Assembly (NCBI GenBank): GCA_963921935.1
Contig: OY998179.1
Coordinates: 49,706,222-49,770,221, forward strand
Length of the DNA: 64,000 nucleotides
Origin: Galeruca laticollis
Lineage: Eukaryota > Arthropoda > Insecta > Coleoptera > Chrysomelidae
Reading direction: 5' to 3'
The notes under the pieces were generated by a model. It searched no databases. It saw only the letters and a program-made list of their open reading frames with translations, and had not been told where the DNA came from. Below, in pieces: positions 32,474-42,474 of this stretch. Position 1 is the first letter of the stretch. The number at the start of each line of letters is the position of its first letter. The translations under genes and the position numbers were made by a program.

Positions 32474-33860
32474 ATGGAGGATAAAAAAGGGACGTCATTC
32501 TCGATGCAAGTGGAGTAAATTATGTTATGTGATGATCATCAAATGTTACCGATTAATAACCCTCCAAGCAGCAACGAGGTTTCTGCAGTAAAACCAGTTC
32601 CAAAAAAGTTCAACTTATTGTCAGATAAGTACAATTTATCTACTATTTGGGTATACATTGAAAATATTAATAGTAGTAATTTGGGAAGGCTACATCCGAT
32701 GACTGTTGGTCACATACTTTTTAAACAATTAAAGCTAACTAATATAATAGAAATTAAAAGTATAGGTAAAAATCGAATAAAAGTTTTATTAAAATCGTTT
32801 CTTGAGGCTAATCGATTAGTTTAAAATCCTTTGTTGGAAAATCATAATTTGGTAGCTTATATTCCAAATCATCTACTCGAATCAAAGGGTATCATTAGGG
32901 ACGTTGACACTAAATATGACGAAAAATATTTGTTAGAGAATGTAGAGTCTACCTCTCCGGTAATAAACATTTATCGTATTAAACGTAAAATCCAAAGAGA
33001 GGATAACACAATTGATTATGTACCAATAAAAAATTATTATTACTTTTGAAGGTAATATTATACCAAAATATGTTGCATTTAATAAAGTATATTGTCAGGT
33101 AGAACAATTTATAGGTAGAGTAGTTCAATGTTATCGTTGTTTGAAGTATGGACATGTTTCTAAACAGTGTAAAAACACCCAAGAACGATGTATACAATGC
33201 GGCGAAATAAAAACATAGGAACACAGTTGCAAAAAGGACAAAATGTATTGTATTCATTGTAAATCTAACGATCACCTATCTATGCCTAAAAAATGCCCTC
33301 AATATGAGAAACAGAAAAAAATTAAAACTATTATGGTTGAACAAAAAACGTCATTTCTGGAAGCCAGAAAATACTGTGAAAACTCTATTTCTTCTTTTGT
33401 AAGTCATGATTCTTTTTCAGGCTTATCAAATTATAATAAAGATTTCCCCAGTCTTACTAATCAAGTTAATAATAATACCACACAAACTATGATAAAAAAT
33501 ACTGGGGAAAGCAATAGTTTAATTTCATCGCTACCAAGTACAAGTGGCACAAAAAACTACTCAGTTCCAATGAAAAAGAAAAGAAAATCAGACTCTCCGT
33601 CCAATCAGTCTCCTTCTGGATAGCCTATGTTTCCTTTTACTTTTGGTCCTAGTCAACCATTACCTCCTAACTCCTATAAATCCAATTTTAATAGTATTGA
33701 AAGTAAAAAACAGAATATTGCTGACATTGTCTCCAAATTTGTATTCAATCTATTGGATAATATTAGCTCAGTAGAAGACTTGCAATCAATTAATAAAAAT
33801 TCAATAATCAGTAGCATAAAACAAGTACTGGAGGATACTCTAACAGTTAATAATTATTAA
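32474..33860 (+). pseudogene. I-like LINE ORF1 (gag-like, three CCHC knuckles)
   Basis: The ATG at 32474 gives MEDKKGTSFSMQVE, then a TAA. Further in-frame stops lie at 32822 and 33621, and a frameshift near 33040. Recognisable parts: an RRM-like region (STIWVYIENINSSNLG), then QCYRCLKYGHVSKQC, a second knuckle CIQCGEI..EHSC broken by a TAG, and a third CIHCKSNDHLSMPKKC. A Ser/Asn-rich tail and a C-terminal helical segment (IADIVSKFVFNLLDNI) follow. The final TAA overlaps the ORF2 ATG by one base (TAATG at 33858-33862). Confidence 0.8.
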
Positions 33861-34510
33861 TGGCTCAGAAAGTTTCACTTAACATTATGCAGTGGAATGC
33901 TAGATCAGCTGTCGCAAATAAAAACGGTTTGCAACACTTTTTAAATTCTAGAAAAATAGATGTGGCACTTATTACCGAAACTTGGTTTAAAAAAAATATG
34001 CAATATTGTTATAATAGTTATAATATGATCCGTAAAGATCGACATGACGGCTATGGTGGTGTTGCCATTTTAGTTCATCATTCAATAAGTTTTTGTGAAT
34101 TCAAAATTAATATGAATGTGTGTAGAGGCGTGGAAATGTGTGATTGGCTTACACTTTTTTCACAAGCAAAAAATGCTATAATCGTGGTCGGTGATTTCAA
34201 TGCACATCATTCGTTGTGGGGTGCACATCATAATGACACAGTTGGTATACAGCTAATCCAAGTTGCAGATGATCTTAATCTAACAGTAATGAATAATGGA
34301 CAACCCACAGTTTTAACTCGTCCTAATCAAAATGTTTCTGCGATATCCTTTTGTTCTCCTGAACTTGCTAATAGAATTAATTGGTCAGTATTAGATGATA
34401 CATTAGGATCGAATCATTTTGTTATTCTTATGGCGCTTCCAATTGACCAAGTTATCAATGAATTTCCCTTTAAAAATAAATGGAAAATAAAAAAATCCCA
34501 ATGGCACAGG
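33860..34510 (+). pseudogene. I-like LINE ORF2, endonuclease domain with internal deletion
   Basis: Starts MAQKVSLNIMQWNARSAVAN, the APE-endonuclease N-terminus with its N-A-R motif, then ALITETWFK (catalytic E), YGGVAILVHHSI, then jumps to DWLTLFSQAKNAIIVVGDFNAHHSLWG. The strand normally carrying the IYRPP block, about 30 residues, is missing, apparently an in-frame deletion. GSNHFVI replaces the SDHxx end motif. The frame is interrupted at 34511 by the TIR element. Confidence 0.75.
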
Positions 34511-34956
34511 ACCAGTTGGACAGGCTTATTTCAGTAACATGTTTGCGTAAAACCCAAAATAAAATATTAGATACAAAAGTAATAGAATGTTTTGAGATGT
34601 ACAAAAAACCAAAGTAACATTCTGGCATCAAATCAAAAACAAAAATATAAAAAAAATTTCTGGTAAATTTGTGAATTTTCTTAAATAAATGTTTTAATGT
34701 ACGATCTAGAGAAAAATGTTAAATACAAAACTTGTAGAACGTGTTAAGGTATATGAAAAAGCTCAGTAACTTTTTTTGCATCAAATGAAAAACAAAGGAA
34801 ATACGATTTTTTTTCAACTTTGACAGACCGCCATTTTGTTTTTACTTGGCCGATTTGGCTCATTATCGAACTCGTCCTAACCGATTTTTGTAGCGAGTTT
34901 GGTTTCGATCCGTCAAAAAATACGCCCTCTATCGGGCTTACAAATTCCGTTATAAC

Positions 34957-35038
<82 letters not shown>

Positions 35039-35175
35039 CCTTTGGAACGGAGGGTGATTTTGGCATCTAGGAACACCAAAACGAAAAACTGCATTGAAAT
35101 TTTTCCGAAGTCGCGTCATGCTACTCTCTACAATAGCCTTATTTAATTCTGAAATAAGCCTAAAAAACTAACTGG
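34511..35175. mobile_element. MITE-like element inserted in the LINE
   Basis: Inverted ends: CCAGTTGGACAGGCTTATTT at 34512 and its diverged complement ending at 35175 (CTGAAATAAGCC...AACTGG). The interior has two diverged ~150-bp direct repeats (CAAAGTAACATT...GCATCAAAT and CTCAGTAACTTT...GCATCAAAT) and a long (TA)n tract. There is no ORF. The LINE frame resumes in register at 35176. Target duplication could not be fixed, so the superfamily is unassigned. Confidence 0.55.
34967..35037. repeat. (TA)n microsatellite
   Basis: About 70 bases of alternating A/T inside the MITE-like element, preceded by CATACATACAT. Spurious Tyr-Ile ORFs on both strands come from it. Confidence 0.9.
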
Positions 35176-36848
35176 CCATTGTATACTGGGACAATTGAAA
35201 ATATTCTTCAAGGAGATTTCTCATTAAACTCCACATCAGATAAATATCAAATCTTAATCAGCAGTATGAATCAATCTGCACACATTGCGATACCACAATT
35301 CAAAAATATTAAAAACTTAAAACGTTACCCCCCACCTTGGTGGAATTCAGATTACGAAAAGATTTTGGGAGATAGACGTTTGGCTTTTTCGACTTATAAA
35401 AAAACTTCGAATTTCCAAAACATTTTCCTTTGTCAAGAAATGATGGCAGGAACAAAAAAAATTAAAGCTATAGCTAAACAAAACTGGATTGAGTATGTTT
35501 CTTCTCTTAATAAGTCTGTTCCGTATTCTTCTCTTTGGAAACAAGCTAGAAAGATTTATAGAAAACCAATCTCCAACGTCAAGCCTTTAGATGATATCTG
35601 GATGGCAGAGTTTTTTGACAAAATTTCTCCTCCCTTCGCTGCAATGATCTAACTTCATCTAGTGATGAAAACCATTTTCTTTCAAAACCCATAACTTTAA
35701 CAGAGTTAAACTATGTTCTTAGAAATCGCATCAGTACTAGTCCAGGACTTGATGAAATTAAATATCCTATGATTGATAACCTTCCTGTTATTGCTAAATG
35801 TATGTTGATTGATATATTTAATAACATACTGAATAATCTATCCATAGTTAATGAATTGAAGGATGTCATCATTATTCCTATTCTCAAGCCAGGTAAAGAT
35901 CCCAATCATGCTGAATCCTATCGCCCTATATCACTTATGTCTCGTGTGTTGAAAACTTTAGAACGTACCATTAAGCACAGACTTGAATGGTGGTTATTTC
36001 AGAAAAACCTCCTTCCAAGAACCCAGTTTGGCTACAGAAAAGGTTGTGGTACAATTGACGCTGTAACAACTCTCGTTACCGATATTCAAAATACTTATTC
36101 CACCAATAGATATTTACCTACACTTTGCCTAGATATCGAAGGTGCTTATGATAGCGTCTGCTTACCCATTCTGAGAGAAAAAATGATTAATAACTTCCTA
36201 AGACCGATTCGATTAACTGATGCAATCATTAACTTTTATTCTCATAGAAAATTGTATATAAGAACTCATAATAATCACCTCATAGAACCTCGTTATAATA
36301 TTTCAGGACTACCTCAGGGTTCAGTATTGAGTCCTCTGCTTTTTAATTTGTATACGGCTGACTTTCATAGTATTTACGTTGAAAACATCACCCCAAAAAT
36401 AATTCAGTATGCGGATGATTTTTGCTTATATTCAGAGGCCAAAAAATATAATGATGCTGTAGAGACGTTAGATAAAATATACGGATCGGCTTATAAATGG
36501 TTCATTAAAAATGGTTTTGAAGTATCTCCCACGAAATCATCAGTTTGCATCTTTTCTAGACATAACATCCCGAATATCGATACGATTCAGTTGAATACAC
36601 AAGCGTTTCCTTTTTGTAAATCAATAAAATACTTGGGAATGATAGTTGACAGGAAGTTAACCTGGAAACCCCATATCGAACATATATTGAATAGATGCAA
36701 CAGAGGTATGCATTTTTTAAAATCCATTTCTAAAACTTGGTGGGGAGCTGATGTGTCGACTTCGCTACTTTTTTATAGATCATACATTAGATCCATAATA
36801 GATTATGGACGTACACTTTATGGATCCGCAAGTAAAAATAAGTTATAA
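35176..36848 (+). pseudogene. I-like LINE ORF2, reverse transcriptase
   Basis: After PPPWWNSDYEKILGDRR (the conserved PWW..E pre-RT block) the frame shifts near 35645, then reads STSPGLDEIKYPMI, SYRPISLMSRVLKTLERTI, QFGYRKGCGTIDA, TLCLDIEGAYDSV (motif A), GLPQGSVLSPLLFNLY (motif B) and IQYADDFCLYS (motif C, about 36405). The catalytic residues are intact. A TAA at 36846-36848 interrupts the frame, which continues in register as IDVFQNKALRICMGAMRSTP. Confidence 0.85.
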
Positions 36849-38136
36849 AAAATTGACGTATTTCAAAACAAAGCCTTACGTATTTGTATGGGTGCTATGA
36901 GGTCTACTCCCATTGAACCACTTCACGTGGAAGTTTTAGAACCTCCCTTAAAATATAGAAGAAATCATCTTAGCCATAAATTCCTTATAAAAATTATGCC
37001 TTCCAACGAATCTTTATATCACAATATATGTAAACTAAACGAATTTGATTTAACTAACAACTACTGGATCCGCAAAAATTCACCGCCTCTCTGTGATGCT
37101 TTCCGAAACAACAACAATCTATGTGTAATTAGATCAGAAAAAAAAATGACTTTAAATGATTTTGAATACTTTTTTCATATGTTTAATGTCATTCAACCTC
37201 GGTATCATGTAAATCCTATGATAAGTCTTACAATTTTAAACTCCATATTAGAAAATTATTTTGATTCCATACAGATATATAATGACGCTTCCAAAAATTT
37301 ATATGGAACTGGTTGTGCGTTCTACATTCCAGGTGATAATGTCGAAAAATTGTTTAAGCTCCCCTCAGACTTCTCAGTTTTCAGCGCTGAAGCTGTGGGC
37401 ATCTATGAATCGTTAAATTTTTTTTCTTCGTCCAGAAAAAGTTCTGCTATTATATTAGCTGATTCTCTGTCTGTCTTAACAGCTATACAAAATCCAACTA
37501 TACCTGCTATATCAGCTAATCTTTATATATTCTATATAAAAAAATGATATTTTAATTAAAATAGATAATAAACATGTACAGCTGATATGGATCAAAGCAC
37601 ATATAGGACTTAAACATAATGAACATATATATAGATCGTTTAGCTAAAAATGCAGTAGAAAATGGCACCTTATCTATCTATCCACTCACTGTACCAGACG
37701 TATTTGCTAATTCTAGGCAAAAACAAAGTTGTTTATGGAAAAGTCTTGGAACGATTATTGTAAAATATCTAATACCCAATATTCATCAATTCAACAAGAA
37801 ATTCCGAATTGTTGTTGGTTCAATTCTTATTCCTGCCCACGTAAATACATTACAACTATTGTTAGACTACGCTTTGGACATGCATGTTATCCGGCACACT
37901 TATATAAAATAAAAATTCTTGACACAGTCCTGTGTCAACACTGTCATATCAAAAGTGATCTGAATCATATTTTCTTTAACTACATATATTCCCAAGAAAC
38001 TCAAAATCTTATTAATGATTTACTAAGAATCGGATTTTCCCCACCCTTCAATATCTGCCATCTTTTAGACTTAAGCAAAATGGAAGTATATAAGGTTCTG
38101 ATGAAATTCATATACGAATCAAAGGTATGCTTGTGA
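36849..38136 (+). pseudogene. I-like LINE ORF2, RNase H and C-terminal region
   Basis: RNase H carries the expected acids: IYNDASKNLYGTGCAF, FSAEAVGIYESL and ILADSLSVLTAI. The frame breaks at about 37543; WIKAHIGLKHNE (the His-containing end motif) continues in another frame. A C-terminal zinc-like motif (VLCQHCHIKSDLNHIFFNY) lies near 37930-37990. Presence of RNase H separates this LINE from the CR1/Jockey-like ones in the window. Confidence 0.8.
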
Positions 38137-38420
38137 ATGTTTGAACCAGATTTGTTCACCTCTGTTTATCCCAATTGTAGTTATTCCTATCTTCCCGTGG
38201 CCTAGTTTTGTTTGTGATAAATTATAATGTCTTGATGGGCCCCTAGACGAGAAGCGAGTGACCCTGTATATCCTTATTGTATTTTTTTTTAGGTAGGTAA
38301 TTTTGTCTTCTCTTAGGTGTGGATAGGTGTGAGTGAGGTGAATATATTTTTTTATATATTAATAGTTTGTTCTTGTTGTGACTGGCCGAATGACGAGTGT
38401 CAAAGCCAAGAAAAAAAAAA

Positions 38421-38496
38421 GAAATTTATTTCATTATAATAACTTTTTTATTTATAGGGTGTCCCCAAATTTCTTTCCATATTTATGCTTATTACA
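38421..38496 (+). other. 3' end of insertion B1
   Basis: Target copy of the LINE, then ATAGGGTGT and the terminal TTATTACA shared with insertion B2, followed by the ATAT target copy (38497-38500). Confidence 0.65.
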
Positions 38497-38500
38497 ATAT

Positions 38501-38854
38501 GGAAGGAGCACTAACAAGAGAAATTCAATGAAATACAATATGAAGCAGAGAATATCCAAGAAGAAACAGCAAGAGAAAATCTAGAAATAAGACAGGAGGA
38601 AATGGAAGAAGTGATACGAAGCATTAAAATAGGAAAAGCTTCTGTAGAAGACGATTTAGTTCCAGAAATGATAAAATGGATGGGCGAGTAAGGAAAGAAA
38701 TGGCTATGGACTATACTAAAAAAAGCGTGGAGAACAGAAAGGATCCCCAAAAGATGGCAACACAATTTAATAATACCGATACATAAAAAGGGAGATCAAA
38801 CTCAATGTGGAAACTACAGAGCAATATACCTCGCCCAAACAAGCTTTAAGCTAT
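38501..38854 (+). pseudogene. LINE RT, second fragment
   Basis: Continues the 26203-26341 frame: WKEH, a stop, then EKFNEIQYEAENIQEE, EEVIRSIKIGKAS, a stop after WMGE, KRWQHNLIIPIHKKGDQ and GNYRAIYLAQTSFKLY. This covers RT motifs 0 to 2a. It ends at the CTAT (38851-38854) repeated at 40275-40278. Confidence 0.8.
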
Positions 38855-40274
38855 TGTAATGACTTCTATATCTGTCACCAGTGTAGTAATCTGGTATTTC
38901 CTTCGTGCTAAAATTTCGTTGGGTCACCGCTGTCAGACGGTGTAGTGAATTCGTTTATTTATTATATTTTTTTCCTTTTTTCTCCTTCCAAGATCGTTGC
39001 AGCGTGCTGTCACCCGTGCCTTGCGGCACAAAAAATTGTAGAACCAGGAATTCTCCCTGTGGAATTACCTCGAGGGAGGGGGTTGTTCCAGGCTCGAGCG
39101 GTCAAAGACGTCGTGGGGCCCCTTGGGCTTATACAGTGTGCCAAGCCCGAGTTCGTAGTGCAGGGTTAGCCGGTCCGTCCTACTTGACGGGTAGGGGGGG
39201 GGGGGGTGAGGAGTGAGGTTGTGGAGTTAAAATTGAAAGGTTAAAACATATATAAACATATATTACAAAGAAAAAACAAAACTGTGTCAAATAAACCTCG
39301 AAAAATAATAGATTAAGATATGACTCACTGTGACCCCTAGTATAGGATAAATGTCTATCACAATTCTTTAACCTAGGATTAACTATAATCTCTAGTATAA
39401 TGTAAATATCTCGCAAGTACACAATGTAAATATCTCTGGAATAGGATTAATTATAAATCTCAAGTGCAATGTAAATATTTCTACGCAATTATTAAAAATG
39501 TTAACCTAGGATTAACTATAATCCTTAGTATAACGTAAATAGCTCTAAAATAGGGTTAAATAAAATCTCGAGTACAGCGGAAAAAAGATGGAATTGAGTA
39601 CAATCGCAAGTAAAAACGTAAATATCTCTACGCAGTTATCAAAAACAAAAATAGTCAGATGAAAAAGGAACACTATGCACCTTCAGAAAAAAGGGTCCCT
39701 GAATATAACTAAATAAGCTGCCTCTACAATTTTAGGCCGTAACAGTAGATGAGGGGCGCTGATGTATAAGGAACACTCGATATGACTGAAATTCACTGTA
39801 GGGTCCCTTAACTATCTTGGGATACCCGGTTAAGTCGAAGAAAAATATAATAACGCAATCCAATACCCAATATAATGAATGAATTGTACTTATAAAAACT
39901 TACGTTTTGGAAATCCCACTAGTCACATAAATTTTCACACTATTACTTCTTGAGGGTGAAGGTCCGTCAATACTCAGACTCGCCTCACCAGGGGAGAGAT
40001 ATCACCTATCTCTCACTGACTGCCCAACTGTCCCCAATTTTTTGATATTTATTTCTCGAGTTCACATTCAATGAAGGTTAATTATTCATATCTGTTTATG
40101 TTTGTGGTCAACAAAACCTGACCTGCTCGTAATCTAATATGTTTGGATAACCTTGTTTTGTTTGTGTTTTTTACTTTAGTTGAGGTCGAGAATTTAATAA
40201 CTATTTTGAATTAAAAAAGAAATTATCTATATAGGGTGTTTTTAGAATTTGTGTCATATCTTGTGTTTATTACA
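38855..40274 (+). mobile_element. Insertion B2: LTR-like element, 1,420 bp, CTAT target duplication
   Basis: Starts TGTAATGACTTC, ends GTGTTTATTACA, flanked by CTAT. A second, diverged member of the B1 family. It contains a G-run (39194-39206) and a diverged internal array of AATGTAAATATCTC-like units (about 39340-39660). No ORF of note. Excising it with one CTAT joins SFKLY to TKILQNY in frame. Confidence 0.7.
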
Positions 40275-40278
40275 CTAT

Positions 40279-40743
40279 ATACGAAGATATTACAAAATTA
40301 CGTTGAGGAGATAATAGAAGATACACAGGCAGCATTTAGACCGGGAACACAAATAAATGACAATATTTTCGTAGTAAGAAGGGTAATCGAAAGAAGATTG
40401 GAGGAGAGAGAAGAACTCTTCCTAACATTTATAGGTTTAAGAGCCTCTTTTGATACGGTAAATAGGGATGAAGTCTGGAGTTACTTAGAGGAAATACATA
40501 TTCCAGGAAATCTAAAAGCAGTCGTTAAATCCAACTACAACATTGTAAAAGCACGGGTACAGATAGCGGGAAAGAGATCGGAGGAATTTGAGCTAAGCAA
40601 AGGAAAGAAATAAAACAGGGAGATAGTCTGAGTCCGCTCTTATTCATAATTATAATGAACAAAATAGTCAAAAGAATAAGGGAAAGGGGAGCCAATCTAG
40701 ATACAATTATAGGATAGAGGAACCTACAATCGATAAAAGTATG
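40279..40743 (+). pseudogene. LINE RT, third fragment
   Basis: TKILQNYVEEIIEDTQAAFR, then GTQINDNIFVVRRVIE, then EELFLTFIGLRASFDTVNRD, which is motif A with its usual FxDLxxAFD changed to FIGLRASFD, so the first catalytic Asp is Gly-replaced. One base shift near 40605 precedes QGDSLSPLLFIIIMNKIV (motif B). It ends at GTATG (40739-40743). Confidence 0.8.
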
Positions 40744-41547
40744 TGGTGAAATTCCTTTTCACCAGAATATTTAATATCATTTAAACTCGGAGAACTACTC
40801 TCTCAGAACCATCTCTGGTAGACTAGGAGTACCTACATACCAGGTACTACGCGCCTACACAGAGAGTCAGCTTCTGTATTCCAACGAAGTAACACGATAT
40901 GTCTGTTTCTCTCGCTTCAGCACGAGGTACCTAAAAATGGCTTATATGTATGCCATAAAATAGTTTCACTCTTATAAAAATAATCTTTGATAGTGAGTCA
41001 GTTGCTAAAGTAATTACTTGCTAATATTCTATACGGTGTATATAAATTTAATAAATAGTTGTAAAAATATTAACATTAATCTCCTGTATTCATTGGAAAC
41101 CGAATGTGAAATATACCAGAAAAAGTACGCCGGCACTTTCATTTAATTCGCCTTAACAGGTTCGTGGGAGGTTGAACCACGACCCAGGAAGGGAGAATAC
41201 AGCATACAGCCAAAGTTTACAGAATTCTGTAAACTTTGATACAGCGAAGGACTTTCTGAGTAAGGTAGTATTATTGTATAGTTATGCCTACTTGATGATT
41301 AAATGGCGGCCGTCAGCCTTAACCGATGCCAATGCCGTCAGATCCAATCTGTTACCATAAATTCTATGCGTAGATATATCTTATACAAAAACAAAATAAG
41401 TTGTGATAGCGTGAACTCTTGTGTATATGATCGATATGTTTTTATAGGCTTATTTATCGTCATAATATTATCCATTCAAAGTAAATTCATAACGTTTAAA
41501 TAAACAAAAGACTCAATCGAGAAGAACAAACCCGAATAAAAACCAGT
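40744..41547. mobile_element. Insertion C: 804-bp TG...CA element with 5-bp TSD
   Basis: Starts TGGTGAAATTCC and ends AATAAAAACCA, flanked by GTATG (40739-40743 and 41548-41552). TG...CA with a 5-bp duplication is what a solo LTR of a Copia, BEL or Gypsy element leaves. No internal repeat of the start was found, and no ORF. Excision joins LQSIKV to CDLLYADD. Confidence 0.65.
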
Positions 41548-41552
41548 ATGCG

Positions 41553-42345
41553 ATCTTCTCTACGCAGACGACGTGGTCCTTATAGCAAATTCAAAAAACA
41601 AAATGCCAAGGTTAATTAATATATGGACAGAGGAAATAGAAAAAGTAATGGAAGTAAACATAGAAAAAACCAAAGTAATGATAGTGAACGAGAAACAAAC
41701 CATGGATCCAGACATGAATCAAATAAAATGCAAGGGAAGGAATTTAGAAAAGGTAGGTAATCACATTCGAATACTTGGGTACAGTGATTGCAAACGATGG
41801 AAAGATGGATGTGGAAATAGCAAATAGAGGAAACAAAGCAACTAATATATATTATGCACTAAACAAAACAATACTAGGACATAAAGAAATGGAAGTAGAA
41901 GTAAAAATACTATAACAATACCAATAATAGCACAAGCTAGCGAAAATTGGATATTAAACAAGAAACAGGAAGCAAAAATAAACGCAATGGAAATGAAACA
42001 TATCAGGCAAGACTAAATGGGACAGCATGAAAAGTGAAGAAATACGAAAGAGCATTGGCCTAGAACCGATACTAGCAAAGGTGAAAAAGAAACAAATGAA
42101 TTGGTTTGGTCACGTGGTGAAAATGGACCAATCCCGATTGGTAAAAAGAATAATGGAGTTCGGAAAGTAGACAAAAAGAAGAAGGGGAAGGAAGTGGCTG
42201 GAGCAAGTAGAAGAAAGGAAAATCCATAAGGGAGATGAAAGAAATTGCAGGGAATAGAAGAGAATGGAAAAAATGGATAAATGATAAACCGGAATCACAG
42301 TCCGATAGCTGAAAGGGTATGAGGAGCGGTGAAGAAGAAGAACTT
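41553..42345 (+). pseudogene. LINE RT, fourth fragment and C-terminal tail
   Basis: Starts at the catalytic box LLYADDVVLIANS (motif C, intact), followed by the thumb NIEKTKVMIVNEKQT and, after frame shifts from about 41770, GKMDVEIANRGNKATNIYYA, NWILNKKQEAKINAMEMK and the terminal KKKQMNWFGHVVKMD tail. At least four frame changes. The 3' end is placed near 42345; no poly-A was identified. Confidence 0.75.
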
Positions 42346-42474
42346 TGTCGACTGTAGTAGACGTACTCAACTATATTAGTAAAATTAATTTGACAACATT
42401 AATATCGAAATTAATAGTTTATTATATACAAATTTACAAATGAATCGTACGATTATTGTATAACTTCAACGGTA

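Larger units (their letters stand above)
32323..38420 (+). mobile_element. I-clade-like LINE, full length, with 12-bp TSD
   Basis: Begins CAGTGTTGATTTTACC and ends in A10 (38411-38420); both flanks carry GAAATTTATTTC (32311-32322 and 38421-38432). It has a ~150-bp 5' leader, ORF1 with CCHC knuckles, and ORF2 with endonuclease, RT and RNase H, a set typical of I-clade elements. A TIR-bearing element is inserted in ORF2 (34511-35175). Several stops and a deletion in the endonuclease show it is inactive, though target duplication and tail are intact. Confidence 0.85.
26342..38496 (+). mobile_element. Insertion B1: LTR-like element (TG...CA, 4-bp TSD) with P and I elements nested in it
   Basis: Starts TGTAACAATTTTGG and ends TGCTTATTACA, flanked by ATAT on both sides. 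Without the nested P element and LINE its own length is about 1.8 kb. It is related to insertion B2 (38855-40274): shared blocks include CTGTCACCAGTG near the start, a GGGCTTA.AC.....GCCAA block, and the ATAGGGTGT...TTATTACA end. No ORF of its own was found. TGTAA...TTACA ends and 4-bp duplication fit a Gypsy solo LTR, or a non-autonomous element of a Ginger-type transposon. Confidence 0.65.
26203..42345 (+). mobile_element. RTE/R4-like LINE split by three insertions
   Basis: Fragments 26203-26341, 38501-38854, 40279-40743 and 41553-42345 form one non-LTR reverse transcriptase frame of the 'endonuclease-reverse transcriptase' type common in insects. Each junction reads through once the insertion and one copy of its target duplication are removed. 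The 5' part, including the endonuclease, is missing before 26203. After about 41826 the frame shifts repeatedly. The clade is judged from overall RT and C-terminal style (LYADDVV, then a WFGHVVKMD tail) and is provisional. Confidence 0.75.

Noticed and set aside
34744..35119. ORFs with long Tyr-Ile runs on both strands
   Set aside because: They are translations of the (TA)n microsatellite at 34967-35037.
38905..39216. Two overlapping plus-strand ORFs
   Set aside because: They lie inside insertion B2 and are not shared in frame with the related B1 copy, so they are not conserved coding sequence.
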